Source of the DNA: Austwickia sp. | GTDB lineage: Bacteria > Actinomycetota > Actinomycetes > Actinomycetales > Dermatophilaceae | Length of the DNA stretch: 64,000 bases | Assembly (NCBI GenBank): GCA_016711265.1 | Contig: JADJTI010000006.1 | Location: 372,001 to 436,000, forward strand | Direction: 5' to 3' | Part shown: piece after piece, positions 43,502-51,276 of the stretch | How positions within the stretch are numbered: position 1 is the stretch's first letter | How the letters are laid out: the number at the start of each line of letters is the position of its first letter | Program-made: the position numbers and the translations under genes | Notes under the pieces: generated by a model | Database searches by the model: none | What the model saw: the letters and a program-made list of their open reading frames with translations, nothing else | What the model was told of the DNA's origin: nothing

Positions 43502-44155
43502 TCAGCGTGAGCTGGCGGCCACCCGCAGGCCGAGGGCAATCAGGACGGTCCCGCTGGCCGCCTCCAGGCGGCGCCGAATACGAACATTGCCGAACCAGAG
43601 CGAGGCCCTGCCGACCGCCACGGCCAGCCCGAGGTACAGCACCGTCTCGACGCTCACCTGGAGCAACGCCAGGCAGGCCGTCCAAGCCAGCACCGGCCCG
43701 TCCGCCGGAACGAACTGGGGGTAGAAGGCGAACAAGAAGAGCGCGGCCTTCGGGTTGGCCAACTGAACGATCAGTCCCTCGCCGAAGGCCCCCCACCAGC
43801 CACCGGTGGACGCGCCAGCGGCATCCCCGGGGAGGTCGGACCCCTGGTTCCGATTGCGCCACACCCCCCACCAGGCGCGGACCCCGAGGTAGATCAGGAA
43901 CGCCGCGCCCACGACCCGAAGCACCAGGTAGGCCACCTCGGAGGCCGCCACCAGCGCGGCCAGACCGGCCCCGGCGGCCAGTGCCCACAGGAACAGGCCC
44001 AGTTCAAGCCCAAGAACTGTCGGTACGGCGGCCCGCCCGCCACGGATCGCCGCCCGCCTCAGGATCAGGACCATGGCCGGTCCCGGACTGGCGGAGATCA
44101 GGACGACCGCCACCAGGAAGGACGGCAGCACGTTCAGCTCGGTGACTAGGTCCAC
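43502..44155 (-). CDS. LysE/RhtB-family amino-acid exporter
   Basis: A 217-residue six-helix exporter: SFLVAVVLISASPGPAMVLILRRA carries the family's S-P-G-P motif, then GAAFLIYLGVRAWWG and NPKAALFLFAFYPQF, also highly conserved. GTG 44155 (VDLVTELN) is the family start; the longer frame upstream is antisense noise. It exports amino acids or related compounds; the substrate is unknown. Confidence 0.9.
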   Translation of the reverse strand: MDLVTELNVLPSFLVAVVLISASPGPAMVLILRRAAIRGGRAAVPTVLGLELGLFLWALAAGAGLAALVAASEVAYLVLRVVGAAFLIYLGVRAWWGVWRNRNQGSDLPGDAAGASTGGWWGAFGEGLIVQLANPKAALFLFAFYPQFVPADGPVLAWTACLALLQVSVETVLYLGLAVAVGRASLWFGNVRIRRRLEAASGTVLIALGLRVAASSR

Positions 44156-44244
44156 CCGTCGATGGTGGCACGGTGCCGCGCGGTACGCCGGTACGTCGAC
44201 CCCGCGCACGCCGGTACGTCGGCCGGCCGGCCGGTAGGTCGTCG

Positions 44245-44886
44245 TCACGCTCCCCGTGACACTCCGAACGCCCGGGCCAGCCCGACGTACCAGGCGATGA
44301 ACCCGACGTTCGCGGCCAGGAACAGGGGGGTCAGTCCGGGCAGCTGACCCAGCGCCGTCGCTACGCCGGTCAAGATGCCCACGATCCCGAGTCGGGGGCT
44401 CCCCGACCGGCGAAACAGCCGCCCGAAGCACACGAACGCGACTCCGACCAGCACGAATCCGGCGGCGTTGAGAGTGCCCTCGGCGGCGCTGATCAGCCGC
44501 GCCGAGGCCAGGGTGGCCTCGGGGCCCAGGGCGCCCAGCGAACCTTGCAGCAGGCGGCCGGCGATTCCGAGCATGTCGCCGACCGCCGCCGTACCCGCCC
44601 CGCACAGGACCAGCGCGGGCCCGTGGCCGCTCAGGCGGTCGTGGAGTGCGGGAACCGTGCCGAGGTCGAACAGCGAGACCGCCGCCAAGGCCACACCGGC
44701 GACCACGGTCAGGATCGGCCGCTGCTGGACGACCTCCAGGGTGGCCGCCACGGTGGGCCGTGACGTGATCGCCGTCAGCGTTCCGCCCACGAGCAGGGCC
44801 AGCAGCGCAAGCCAGGCGCTGACCTGCCCGAACCGTACGACGGGCGACGACTTCGCGGGGGATGGCGACGGCGCGGTGACGCTCAT
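44245..44886 (-). CDS. Multi-pass membrane protein (DUF4386-like)
   Basis: A 213-residue membrane protein with six probable helices, at about residues 22-44, 58-80, 92-112, 135-158, 165-185 and 188-208. The overall layout resembles DUF4386-type proteins but I cannot be certain. Its start is 14 bases from a perfect inverted repeat that is probably its operator. Confidence 0.65.
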   Translation of the reverse strand: MSVTAPSPSPAKSSPVVRFGQVSAWLALLALLVGGTLTAITSRPTVAATLEVVQQRPILTVVAGVALAAVSLFDLGTVPALHDRLSGHGPALVLCGAGTAAVGDMLGIAGRLLQGSLGALGPEATLASARLISAAEGTLNAAGFVLVGVAFVCFGRLFRRSGSPRLGIVGILTGVATALGQLPGLTPLFLAANVGFIAWYVGLARAFGVSRGA

Positions 44887-44899
44887 GACGGGACTCCCT

Positions 44900-44938
44900 G
44901 TATAGCGCGGTTACATTGACTATATAGCCGCGCTATAC
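44900..44938. promoter_or_regulatory. Perfect 11-bp inverted repeat
   Basis: GTATAGCGCGG (44900-44910) and CCGCGCTATAC (44928-44938) are perfect inverted repeats with a 17-base spacer containing TACATTGACTATATAG. It sits between the oxidoreductase stop and the membrane-gene start, both on the minus strand. It lacks a T-run, so an operator is more likely than a terminator. No regulator gene is adjacent to it. Confidence 0.6.
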
Positions 44939-44952
44939 CAGGAGTGCGGGTT

Positions 44953-45936
44953 TCAGGGAATGACCACAACCTTCCCGCGCAGCCGCCCCTGTTCCATCGC
45001 TGCCACGGCCGGCGCCACGTCCGCAAGCCCCACGGTGTGGTCGATGGCCGGGCGGATTGCGCCGCCCGCGGCCAGCTTGGCCAGCTGCTCGCAGGCTTGC
45101 CGGCTCTCCTGGGCGACGAACCACAGCAGGCGCTGACGGACGAACGGGTTGAGCAGCGAGGCGCCGAGGTTGCGATGCAGCCCGCCAAGCCAGCGGCCAC
45201 CTTCCTCGCCCCCGACGATCACCAGCGTGCCCTTCGGGGTCAGCGCCCGCCGCAGCGTCGCCAGCGGCCGGTTGCCGGCGATGTCGATGATCACGTCGAA
45301 GCGCTGTCCCAACTCGGCGACCTCGACACGGCGGTAGTCCACCGCGCGCTGGGCCCCCAGACCGGTCACGAACTCGGTCTTGGCCTGGCTGCACACCCCG
45401 GTCACCGTCGCGCCGAGATGGGCGGCGATCTGCACCGCGAAGCTGCCGACGCCCCCCGACGCCCCCAGGATCAGGACCTGCTGACCCGCCTGCACCTGGC
45501 CGTGCCGGCACACCGCCTGGTGCGCCGTACCCCCCGAAATCCCCAGCGTGGCGGCGAACTCGTCAGAGACCCCGGCCGGGGTGGCCGCGAGCTGATCGGC
45601 GCGGGCGAGGGCGTACTCCGCGAAGGCCGTCCGGCAGGTGCCGAAGACCCGCTGGCCGATGGCGAAGTCGTTCACCTCGGGCCCGAGCGCGACCACCTCC
45701 CCGGCCAGCTCCCCACCCATGATCGGTTGCTGCGGCCGGCGCACCCCGAACGCGGCGCGGGCGACGTACGGCGTGCCGGTGAGCAGATGCAGGACCGCGC
45801 GATCCAGCCCTGCGGCCCGAACCCGCACCAGCACCTGGCCGGGGCCGGGTGCGGGTCGGGGAAGGGTCTCCATCCGGATGGCGGCGACCCCGCCGTACTC
45901 GTGGCGGGTGACGGCCCGCATCGAGGCGCTACTCAT
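44953..45936 (-). CDS. NAD(P)-dependent quinone oxidoreductase/alcohol dehydrogenase
   Basis: A 327-residue medium-chain dehydrogenase/reductase of the zinc-independent quinone oxidoreductase type: MRAVTRHEYGG, GPGQVLVRVRAAGLDRAVLH, GGELAGEVVALGPEV, and the nucleotide-binding loop ILGASGGVGSFAVQIAAH. It ends GKVVVIP, as usual. The structural zinc cysteines are absent. It is divergent from the TetR gene at 46028, which probably represses it. Confidence 0.9.
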   Translation of the reverse strand: MSSASMRAVTRHEYGGVAAIRMETLPRPAPGPGQVLVRVRAAGLDRAVLHLLTGTPYVARAAFGVRRPQQPIMGGELAGEVVALGPEVNDFAIGQRVFGTCRTAFAEYALARADQLAATPAGVSDEFAATLGISGGTAHQAVCRHGQVQAGQQVLILGASGGVGSFAVQIAAHLGATVTGVCSQAKTEFVTGLGAQRAVDYRRVEVAELGQRFDVIIDIAGNRPLATLRRALTPKGTLVIVGGEEGGRWLGGLHRNLGASLLNPFVRQRLLWFVAQESRQACEQLAKLAAGGAIRPAIDHTVGLADVAPAVAAMEQGRLRGKVVVIP

Positions 45937-45952
45937 CGATCCTCCTCAAACA

Positions 45953-45996
45953 TACGCTGTAAGGTTCTGTGTCCACGCTAACAGTACGGCGTAAGG
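45953..45996. promoter_or_regulatory. TetR-type repeats in divergent promoter
   Basis: TACGCTGTAAGG (45953-45964) and TACGGCGTAAGG (45985-45996) are direct repeats 32 bases apart between the oxidoreductase and the TetR gene. The word TACGCTGTA is shared with the operators at 27055-27097, upstream of a paralogous TetR. Confidence 0.55.
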
Positions 45997-46027
45997 TAGG
46001 CAACCGACCGAAAGGATGTGGGTAGCC

Positions 46028-46705
46028 ATGGCACGTCGCGGATTGACGCGGGCCCTGGTCCTGGACGCGGCCATGCGGCTGGCCGACACCGAGGGGCTGG
46101 ACGCGCTCACGATGCGCAGCCTGGCTGCCGCGCTCGGCGTCGAGGCGATGTCCTTGTACCACCACGTGCCCGGCAAGGACGCGCTGCTCGACGAGATGGT
46201 CGACCGGGTGTACGCCGAGGTCCCGCCGCCGGCGGCCAACCGGCCGTGGCGGGAGGGCCTGCGCCGCCGATCCCTGGCGATGCGCGAGGTGCTGCGCCGC
46301 CACCCCTGGGCGCTGCCCCTGATCGAGTCCCGGCGGACGCCCGGACCGGCCAACTTGGCCTACCACGAAGCCACCATCGCCTGCCTGCGTGCCGCGGGTT
46401 TCAGCGCCGCGCAGACCGCCCACGCGTACGCCGTGCTCGACGCCTACGTGTACGGATTCGTCCTCCAGGAGACGATGCTGCCCTTCGACACCGGTGAGCA
46501 GGCCGTGGAGTTCATCACGGACGGGCTGGGTGACCTGCTTGACGACTATCCGCAGATGGCCTGGTTTGCCCGGGAGGTCGTCCTCGCGCCGGGGTACTCC
46601 TTCGCCCGCGAGTTCGAACCCGGACTGGACCTGGTGCTGACGGGTATCGCGGCCGTGCGCGGGGAGCGGGGGACGGGTCAGACGGACGTCCGGGACTCCG
46701 GTTGA
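46028..46705 (+). CDS. TetR-family regulator, TetR_C_1 type
   Basis: A 225-residue TetR regulator: RGLTRALVLDAAMRLADTEGLDALTMRSLAAALGVEAMSLYHHVPGKDALLD is the HTH. The C-terminal RRHPWALPLIESRRTPGPANLAYHEAT is shared with the TetR at 27130. It probably represses the divergent oxidoreductase and itself. ATG 46028 is 5 bases after GGATGTGGGTAGCC; an upstream ATG at 46016 is possible. Confidence 0.88.
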   Translation: MARRGLTRALVLDAAMRLADTEGLDALTMRSLAAALGVEAMSLYHHVPGKDALLDEMVDRVYAEVPPPAANRPWREGLRRRSLAMREVLRRHPWALPLIESRRTPGPANLAYHEATIACLRAAGFSAAQTAHAYAVLDAYVYGFVLQETMLPFDTGEQAVEFITDGLGDLLDDYPQMAWFAREVVLAPGYSFAREFEPGLDLVLTGIAAVRGERGTGQTDVRDSG

Positions 46706-46721
46706 CGGCTACTTATGCACA

Positions 46722-46743
46722 TGCGAAACTTCGCAAGTGCGAA
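46722..46743. promoter_or_regulatory. ArsR-type operator overlapping start codon
   Basis: TGCGAA (46722-46727), TTCGCA (46730-46735) and TGCGAA (46738-46743) alternate with 2-base spacers, giving two overlapping palindromes. TTGACG at 46702-46707 may be the -35 box. Binding here would block the promoter and the ATG 46743 itself. Confidence 0.6.
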
Positions 46744-47153
46744 TGACGGTGCGAGGTGTGCCCGTATACGAGGCCAAGGCCGAGCTGTTCAAGTCATTGG
46801 GGCACCCGGTCCGCATCCGGGTGCTGGAGCTGCTGGCCGAACGCGAGCACGCAGTGCGCGAGCTCCTCGACCTGATCGAAGTCGAGCAGGCCGGACTCTC
46901 CCAGCATCTGGCGGTGCTGCGTCGTACCGGCCTGGTCCGCCATCACCGCAGCGGTGGGCACGTGATCTACTCCTTGGTCGGTGACGAGGCGGCACAGCTC
47001 CTGCAGTCGGCGCGGCGCCTCCTGCTGGAACTCCTGGACTCCTCCCGCGAACTCGGGGAATCGCTGACGGCGGACGAGCCCGCCGAGGACCTTAACGCCC
47101 CCGAGCCCACCCCTGAGCCCGCCCCCGAGCCCGCCGACGAGCACCGGCCGTGA
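46743..47153 (+). CDS. ArsR-family regulator (Rv0081-like)
   Basis: A 136-residue ArsR/SmtB winged-helix regulator: AKAELFKSLGHPVRIRVLELLAER, VEQAGLSQHLAVLRRTGLV and RSGGHVIYSLVGDEA. It ends in a PEPTPEPAPEPADEH tail. No metal-binding C-x-C is visible in the recognition helix. As first gene of a hydrogenase-like operon it occupies the same place as Rv0081 in M. tuberculosis, a hypoxia-associated regulator. The palindromes at its start suggest autoregulation. The TGA overlaps the next GTG. Confidence 0.88.
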   Translation: MTVRGVPVYEAKAELFKSLGHPVRIRVLELLAEREHAVRELLDLIEVEQAGLSQHLAVLRRTGLVRHHRSGGHVIYSLVGDEAAQLLQSARRLLLELLDSSRELGESLTADEPAEDLNAPEPTPEPAPEPADEHRP

Positions 47154-47635
47154 ATCCCCTGAAGCTGGCACGCCGGATCGTCTCCGGCCGTCGAGCGGCG
47201 CAGCCGGCACCCGCTGCGCCGCAGCCCCTGTCGGCCGCCTCGGCCTACGGAGGCAGCGTGCAGGTGCGACATGTGGACGCAGGCTCGTGCAACGGCTGCG
47301 AGATCGAGATCGCGGCCGCCTTCGGACCGGTGTACGACGCCGAACGGTACGGCGCCCGCCTGGTCGCCTCCCCACGTCACGCTGACGTCGTGCTGGTCAC
47401 CGGGGTCGTCACGCACAACATGGCCGAACCCCTGCGCCGGACCGTCGCGGCGACGCCCCGGCCCCGGGTGGTCATCGCCCTCGGCGACTGCGCATGCGAC
47501 GGGGGAGTGTTCGGCCAGGGTTTCGGCGTCCGGGGGGTCGTCGCCGACGTCACCGATGTCGACCTTCAGATCCCCGGCTGCCCACCCGAGCCCGACGTGA
47601 TCGTCGAGACGATGCGACGGGTGACCGGCCGATGA
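47150..47635 (+). CDS. HyfI/NuoB-like Fe-S subunit
   Basis: A 161-residue subunit related to NuoB and the small subunit of energy-converting hydrogenases. The four ligands of the N2-type [4Fe-4S] cluster are visible: SCNGCEIEI, GDCACDGG and PGCPPEP. The first 40 residues are a proline/alanine-rich extension. It corresponds to Rv0082. GTG 47150 overlaps the ArsR stop and the TGA overlaps the next gene. Confidence 0.87.
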   Translation: MNPLKLARRIVSGRRAAQPAPAAPQPLSAASAYGGSVQVRHVDAGSCNGCEIEIAAAFGPVYDAERYGARLVASPRHADVVLVTGVVTHNMAEPLRRTVAATPRPRVVIALGDCACDGGVFGQGFGVRGVVADVTDVDLQIPGCPPEPDVIVETMRRVTGR

Positions 47636-49629
47636 ATGGGTGGACCGCGGCATTCGCTGCCCAACTGATCGCCGCCGTCATCGGCGTGGCCGTGGCGGTC
47701 GCCGTACCGACTCCCCGACTGCGCGCCAGGCTCGCCGGAACCTCGATGGCGCTGCTGGGGGCAAGCGGCTGCGTCGCGGGCGTGGGCGGCCTGGCCTCGT
47801 GGGGCGGCCGCATCGGCATCGATCTCCCGCTCGGAGACCTTGCCCTCGGCTGGCAGCCGACCCCCTTGGGCGGGGTGTTCACGCTGCTCGCCGGCGTGGT
47901 CACGATCCTGGCCGCGGTGTACGGCACCAGCTACGCCCACGGGCCGACCGGGTCGCGGACGGCCTGGGCGGCCCTCATTGGCTTCGCGCTCGCCATGCAC
48001 GTGCTTCCGGCCAGCGCCGACGTCGTGAGCTTCCTGACGGCCTGGGAGACCATGGCGGTCGGATCCACCATCCTGGTTGGTGCCGACCAGGCCGCGCGCG
48101 CCAGTGTGCGGCCCGCAGCAGTGTGGTACGGCGCGATGACGCACCTCAGTTTCCTGCTGGTCTGCGCCGGTCTGCTGATACTGGCCGCCGCAGCCGGCAC
48201 CCTCGACTTCGCCGGGATCGCGGCCGCACGACTGACCGGCCCGGCGGCCTCCTGGGGCTTCGCCCTCGCGGTCGTGGGTTTTGCCACCAAAGCCGGAGCC
48301 GTGCCGTTGCACGTCTGGCTACCCCGAGCCCACCCGGAGGCACCCAGCCATGTCTCTGCCCTGATGAGCGGGGTCATGGTCAAACTCGGGATCTTCGGAA
48401 TCCTGCTGCTCACCACCGCACTGCTCCCACCGGGTCCCCCGTGGTGGGCGCTCCTGGTCCTCGGGCTCGGCCTTCCCAGCGCGCTGTACGGCATTCTCCA
48501 GGCCTCGGTCGCCAACGACCTCAAACGACTGCTGGCGTACTCCACGACGGAGAACGTCGGGCTCATCCTGATCGCCATCGCGGTGGCCATGCTCACGGCC
48601 GGAACGCGACCAGGGGTATCGGCGACGGCCCTGGTCGCGGCTCTGCTGCTGACCGTCAGCCATGCAGCCTTCAAGACCACCCTGTTCCTCGTCGCCGGGG
48701 CGGTGCTCCAGGCCGGCGGGGAACGCGATCTGGACCGGATGGGCGGGCTGGCGCTGCGGATGCCGGTGACGATGACCGCCTTCGCCCTCGGGACCCTGGG
48801 CGCCGCGGCCCTGCCGATCACCTCGGGCTTCGTGGCCGAGTGGACGCTGCTGCAAGCGCTCATCCATGCTGATGCGCACAACGATCGGCTCACCTCGGCG
48901 CTGCTGCCCATGATCATGGGCGTCGTCGCCCTCACCGCCGGCCTGGCCCTGCTCACGTTCGCCAAGGCGTTCGGCATCGCCGCCCTGGCCAGACCCCGTA
49001 CGCCGTCGGTCGCGGCGGCCCGCGAATGTGCCCCGGCGATGCAGGTGGCCCAGGTGCTCGCCGCCCTCTGGGTGGTGGGGATGGGACTCTTCCCCGGCCC
49101 GGTCGCCCAGCTCCTGAGCGGCGCCTTGCCGCCAGGAGCGGTGGCGGTCACGGCATCCGCTGGACTGCGGCTACCCGAGATCCAGGCATCGCTGGACCCG
49201 CTCGCGTTGGCCCTGCTCGCCCTCGGGGTGAGTCTGCCGGTGCTCGTGGTGGGCGGGGTGCTGGCTCGTCGGGTGCCGCGCGACCACGTGGAGCTGGGGT
49301 GGGGTTGCGGGGGCGTCCGGACGAGCCCGCGGATGCAATACACCGCCACCTCCTACGCCGAGCCGCTGGTTCGGGTGTTCGACGACGCGCTGTCTCCCAC
49401 CCGGGATGTGACGATCAACCACACCCAGGAGTCCCGGTACGCCGTCCGGTCGATCGCCTTCAGCCAGCATGTGCGTGACCTGATCGAGTGGCGGATGTAC
49501 CGCCCGGCGGTGACCGCCGTCCTGCGGGCGGGGGATCGAGCGCGGTCGATCCAGAACGGCAGCCTCCACCGGTACGTGGGCTTCTCCCTGGCGGCGTTGC
49601 TGCTCGTCCTGATCGGGGTCCTGCCGTGA
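47632..49629 (+). CDS. HyfB/NuoL-like antiporter-type subunit
   Basis: A 665-residue membrane protein with about 14-16 helices and the Mrp-antiporter/NuoL fold. The conserved Glu in FLTAWETMAVGS and Lys in FATKAGAVPLHVWLPRAHPEAPSHVSALMSGVMVK are present. The C-terminal 120 residues are soluble and then return to a membrane helix. It corresponds to Rv0083. ATG 47632 overlaps the previous stop. Confidence 0.88.
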   Translation: MNGWTAAFAAQLIAAVIGVAVAVAVPTPRLRARLAGTSMALLGASGCVAGVGGLASWGGRIGIDLPLGDLALGWQPTPLGGVFTLLAGVVTILAAVYGTSYAHGPTGSRTAWAALIGFALAMHVLPASADVVSFLTAWETMAVGSTILVGADQAARASVRPAAVWYGAMTHLSFLLVCAGLLILAAAAGTLDFAGIAAARLTGPAASWGFALAVVGFATKAGAVPLHVWLPRAHPEAPSHVSALMSGVMVKLGIFGILLLTTALLPPGPPWWALLVLGLGLPSALYGILQASVANDLKRLLAYSTTENVGLILIAIAVAMLTAGTRPGVSATALVAALLLTVSHAAFKTTLFLVAGAVLQAGGERDLDRMGGLALRMPVTMTAFALGTLGAAALPITSGFVAEWTLLQALIHADAHNDRLTSALLPMIMGVVALTAGLALLTFAKAFGIAALARPRTPSVAAARECAPAMQVAQVLAALWVVGMGLFPGPVAQLLSGALPPGAVAVTASAGLRLPEIQASLDPLALALLALGVSLPVLVVGGVLARRVPRDHVELGWGCGGVRTSPRMQYTATSYAEPLVRVFDDALSPTRDVTINHTQESRYAVRSIAFSQHVRDLIEWRMYRPAVTAVLRAGDRARSIQNGSLHRYVGFSLAALLLVLIGVLP

Positions 49630-50594
49630 TCGGCGCTGCGGCCAGTGGGCCGCTCGCCGCGGTGGCCGCGATCGGCGTACAAACCCTCACCGTCGTGGTG
49701 GCGGCGCCGCTGCTCATCGGGGTGATGCGGCAGGTGCGCGCGCGCGCCGAGGGGCGGGTCGGGGCCGGGGTCCTGCAACCGTGGCGGGACCTGCGCAAAC
49801 TGGCCCGCAAGACGCCGCTGTCCGCGCGGGGAGTGATCCTGGCGCCGGCGCTCGCCGTCGCCCTGATGGCCTCCAGCATGCTGCTGGCCGCCCTCCTCCC
49901 GCTGGTGACCACGGTCAGCTTGCCGGCGGTGCCCGACGACCTGTTCGTCGTCGTCTCGGTGCTCCTGGTGGGATCGGTGGTGCTGGCGATGATCGGCCTG
50001 GACGCGGGTACGGCGTTCGGGGGCATGGGTTCCAGCCGCCACATGATGATCTCGGCCCTGGTGGAGCCCACCGTCTTGGTCGCCGTCTACGCGCTGTCGA
50101 TCCCGGTGGGCGTCTCCACGCTGTCGACGATTCTGTCCGCGCGGATGGCTACCCCGGGGTCGATCGTGAGCCCGGTCAGTGCCTTGGCGCTGGTCGCCCT
50201 CACGGTCGCGGTGATCGCCGAGACCGGCCGGCTCCCGGTGGACAACCCGAGCACGCACTTGGAACTCACGATGGTCCACGAGGCGATGATCCTCGAGGCC
50301 TCCGGGCGGGATCTGGGGTGGATCGAGCTCGCGTCCTGGATGCGGTTGACCGGGCTGCTGGGCCTGATCGCCAACCTGGCTGCGCCCTGGGGCATCGCGG
50401 AGTACGTCAGCGTCTCGACGTTGGCGATCGGCATCGTGGCGCTGCTGCTCAAGGTGCTCCTGGCGGCCGCGGCGCTAGCGGCCGTCGAGGTGTTCCTGGC
50501 CAAGCTGCGGCTGTTCCGGGTGCCGGAGCTGATGGCCGCCTCGTTCGTGCTCGCCTTCCTAGCGGTCACCGCCTCCTATCTGACGGTGACCTGA
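49626..50594 (+). CDS. hycD: HyfC/HycD, NuoH-like subunit
   Basis: A 322-residue membrane protein of the NuoH/HycD family with about eight helices. QPWRDLRKLARK is the conserved cytoplasmic loop, followed later by ETGRLPVDNPSTHLELTMVHEAMILE with conserved acidic residues. It anchors the NuoB- and NuoD-like subunits. Corresponds to Rv0084. GTG 49626 overlaps the preceding stop. Confidence 0.9.
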   Translation: MIGAAASGPLAAVAAIGVQTLTVVVAAPLLIGVMRQVRARAEGRVGAGVLQPWRDLRKLARKTPLSARGVILAPALAVALMASSMLLAALLPLVTTVSLPAVPDDLFVVVSVLLVGSVVLAMIGLDAGTAFGGMGSSRHMMISALVEPTVLVAVYALSIPVGVSTLSTILSARMATPGSIVSPVSALALVALTVAVIAETGRLPVDNPSTHLELTMVHEAMILEASGRDLGWIELASWMRLTGLLGLIANLAAPWGIAEYVSVSTLAIGIVALLLKVLLAAAALAAVEVFLAKLRLFRVPELMAASFVLAFLAVTASYLTVT

Positions 50595-51265
50595 TGGTGC
50601 CCGGACTTGCCTCGTCGGCACCCGGCGATCAGCTGCTGGCCACGGTCACCGGGGTGCTGCTGCTCACCGGAGTGCTGCTGCTATGGCGACGGACGGTCAC
50701 CGGGGCAGCGGCCCTCCTGGCCGCGCAGGGGCTCGCCGTCGCCGCCCTCGCGCTGACGGTGGCACCCGAGAGCGGTCCCGGCCTGCTGGCCGTGGCGGCC
50801 CTGGTGGGCGGGGTCAAGGGCGTCCTCATCCCCTGGTTGTTGCGTCGTACGGCGCAGGCCGTGGACGCCGGTTCGGAGGTCACCCCCCTGGTGAACCCGA
50901 CCAACGGGATGCTCCTGGCGGCCGGGATGACGACCATCGCGTTCCTGGTGTCGCGGCCGCTCGCAACCGGGGTGGAGGCTCGGCTCGATGGGGCCATGCC
51001 CGTGGGGATCGCCCTGGTGCTCATCGGGTTCTTGGTCGTGGCTACCCGACGCCAGGCGTTGGCCCAGGTCATGGGGCTGGTGATGGTCGACAACGGGATC
51101 GCCGTCACGGCTCTGCTGGCCTCCGGTGGCCTACCAGTCATCGTCGAGCTAGGCGCGCTGGTCGATGTGGCGCTGGTGGTGGTGGTCCTGCTCATCCTGA
51201 CCCGCCGCATCCGGACGGCCTTTTCGACCAGCGAACTCCACGCCCTGAGCGAGCTGAAGGACTGA
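50594..51265 (+). CDS. hycP: HyfE/HycP-like membrane subunit
   Basis: A 223-residue protein with six to seven helices, related to HyfE (NuoK-like). VGGVKGVLIPWLLRRT and VDNGIAVTALLASGG are typical. It corresponds to Rv0085. The ATG is next to the previous TGA (TGATG). Confidence 0.85.
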   Translation: MVPGLASSAPGDQLLATVTGVLLLTGVLLLWRRTVTGAAALLAAQGLAVAALALTVAPESGPGLLAVAALVGGVKGVLIPWLLRRTAQAVDAGSEVTPLVNPTNGMLLAAGMTTIAFLVSRPLATGVEARLDGAMPVGIALVLIGFLVVATRRQALAQVMGLVMVDNGIAVTALLASGGLPVIVELGALVDVALVVVVLLILTRRIRTAFSTSELHALSELKD

Positions 51266-51276
51266 CGAGGACTGAC

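Noticed and set aside
44900..44938. Rho-independent terminator of the oxidoreductase gene
   Set aside because: The arms are separated by 17 bases and no T-run follows in either direction. Its position just before the next gene's start fits an operator better.
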